Below, one piece after another: positions 13,710 through 14,584 of a DNA stretch of 14,584 nucleotides. The number at the start of each line of letters is the position of its first letter. Positions within the stretch are counted from its first letter, which is position 1. Position numbers and translations under genes: made by a program. Source of the DNA: Bacteroidota bacterium (GTDB lineage Bacteria > Bacteroidota > Bacteroidia > Bacteroidales > JAAUTT01). The notes beneath the pieces were generated by a model. It was not told where the DNA came from. It made no database searches and saw only the letters and a list, made by a program, of their open reading frames with translations. The DNA is taken from the NCBI GenBank assembly GCA_023429135.1, contig JAEYWD010000122.1, positions 1 through 14,584 of the forward strand, given 5' to 3'.

Positions 13710-14492
13710 ATGGATTATATACAGGCAATTATTATTGCCATTGTTGAAGGTATTACCGAGTTTCTGCCCATATCTTCAACGGGGCACATGATTATAACCG
13801 AAAAGCTTTTGGGTCTTCAAAATACCCCTTTTCTGAATGTATTTAAGGTATGTATCCAGTTTGGAGCAATCCTTTCGGTAATTGTTCTTTACTGGAAAAA
13901 ATTTTTTCAATCATTCGACTTTTATTTTAAGTTGTTCGTCGCTTTTATTCCCGCAGCAATATTCGGTTTCCTATTAAGCGATTTTATCGATCAGCTTCTT
14001 GGAAATGTATGGGTGGTTGCCATATCCCTAATTTTAGGGGGAGTTATTTTACTTTTTGTGGATAAGTGGTTTAAAAACACCAAAACTGAAGAAACTGTGT
14101 CGTACGGCAAAGCATTAAAAATCGGACTTTTTCAGGTTATTTCAATGATTCCAGGCGTGTCGCGGTCGGCTGCCACTATCATTGGCGGTATGACCCAAAA
14201 ACTTTCCCGGAAGGATGCTGCCGAATTTTCTTTCTTTCTGGCAGTACCAACCATGTTTGCTGCCTCTGCCTGGCAATTGCTTAAACTTTATAAGGAAATT
14301 AAACCCTCGGAGATCAGCTTACTAGTTGTAGGCAATGTTGTTGCTTTTATTGTTGCTATGCTGGCCATAAAATTCTTTATCAGTTTTCTCACAAAATACG
14401 GTTTTAGGGTTTTCGGGATATACAGGATCATTGTGGGCGGAGTTATTCTTGCACTTCTATTAGCAGGTATCGATTTAAAAATTGTTGGATGA
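13710..14492 (+). CDS. uppP: Undecaprenyl-diphosphate phosphatase (BacA/UppP)
   Basis: A polytopic inner-membrane enzyme of 260 residues that removes a phosphate from undecaprenyl pyrophosphate. It regenerates the lipid carrier for peptidoglycan and O-antigen synthesis; overproduction gives bacitracin resistance in E. coli. Both active-site motifs are present: EGITEFLPISSTGHM (13-27, with E13, E17 and H26) and PGVSRSAAT (148-156, with R152). The rest is a series of hydrophobic helices with the inverted-repeat pattern of the family, and length is normal. It follows the DUF3098 gene by 14 bp and overlaps the truB start by 4 bp (ATGA), implying coupled translation. Confidence 0.96.
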   Translation: MDYIQAIIIAIVEGITEFLPISSTGHMIITEKLLGLQNTPFLNVFKVCIQFGAILSVIVLYWKKFFQSFDFYFKLFVAFIPAAIFGFLLSDFIDQLLGNVWVVAISLILGGVILLFVDKWFKNTKTEETVSYGKALKIGLFQVISMIPGVSRSAATIIGGMTQKLSRKDAAEFSFFLAVPTMFAASAWQLLKLYKEIKPSEISLLVVGNVVAFIVAMLAIKFFISFLTKYGFRVFGIYRIIVGGVILALLLAGIDLKIVG

Positions 14493-14584
14493 ATTTTGAA
14501 GAAGGAGAAATATTACTTTTTGATAAACCATATGGCTGGACTTCATTTCAATTGGTAAATAAAGTGAAGTTCATGATCAAGAAA
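14489..14584 (+). CDS. truB: tRNA pseudouridine-55 synthase TruB, N-terminal fragment
   Basis: The first 32 codons only; the gene runs off the right edge. ILLFDKPYGWTSFQLVNKVK (residues 8-27) is the conserved TruB opening (LLLDKPxGxTS...VxKVK), which precedes the catalytic aspartate outside the window. TruB makes pseudouridine 55 in the T loop of tRNAs. Its ATG overlaps the uppP stop as ATGA. Fragment, but the motif is distinctive. Confidence 0.88.
   Translation, partial: MNFEEGEILLFDKPYGWTSFQLVNKVKFMIKK

Noticed and set aside
1..14584. CRISPR array, prophage, integrase, insertion sequence or defence island
   Set aside because: No regularly spaced direct repeats of 25-40 bp, no transposase or recombinase motifs and no phage genes were found in any reading frame examined.

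Overview
The window is ordinary-looking chromosomal DNA of a Bacteroidota bacterium, most likely from the Bacteroidales/Marinilabiliales side of the phylum (order is inference). The evidence is a PorZ-type component of the type IX secretion system with its own C-terminal sorting domain, a DUF3098 gene between ftsX and uppP, promoter matches to the Bacteroidota consensus (TTTG / TAnnTTTG), near-absence of Shine-Dalgarno sequences, and A+T-rich intergenic DNA. All complete genes are intact; I see no insertion sequence, prophage or CRISPR array.

Left half, minus strand (1-7755). A truncated CBS-domain gene lies at the edge. A 457-bp gene-free stretch (102-558) follows, holding palindromes, a REP-like hairpin, a bulged stem-loop and a diverged intergenic repeat. 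Next is a likely operon, read right to left: dCMP deaminase (comEB), an S41 PDZ protease overlapping it by 17 bp, and an M23-LysM murein hydrolase. A tRNA-Leu(CAA) with a good promoter sits upstream. A second gene-free stretch (3577-3897) carries a diverged inverted copy of the same intergenic repeat. Then come porZ and rdgB (34 bp apart) and a tandem universal stress protein gene, separated from rdgB by a strong hairpin.

Right half, plus strand (7838-14584). Divergent from the stress-protein gene by 82 bp is the most notable gene, an 1153-residue one-protein signalling device. It has a signal peptide, a large propeller-like periplasmic region, a Y_Y_Y domain, one membrane helix, a coiled coil, a class III adenylate cyclase and an HD phosphohydrolase domain. 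It has the input architecture of Bacteroidota hybrid two-component sensors, but the output appears to be cyclic-nucleotide synthesis, with a possible nucleotide-cleaving domain on the same chain. A branched-chain aminotransferase (ilvE) follows, then a tight envelope cluster ftsX - DUF3098 - uppP - truB (truncated at the window end).

Themes: envelope and cell-wall biology (M23 hydrolase, S41 protease, FtsX, UppP, PorZ), nucleotide housekeeping (ComEB, RdgB), and a candidate cAMP sensory module facing a stress protein. The best candidates for something new are the sensor-cyclase-HD protein and the dispersed intergenic repeats.
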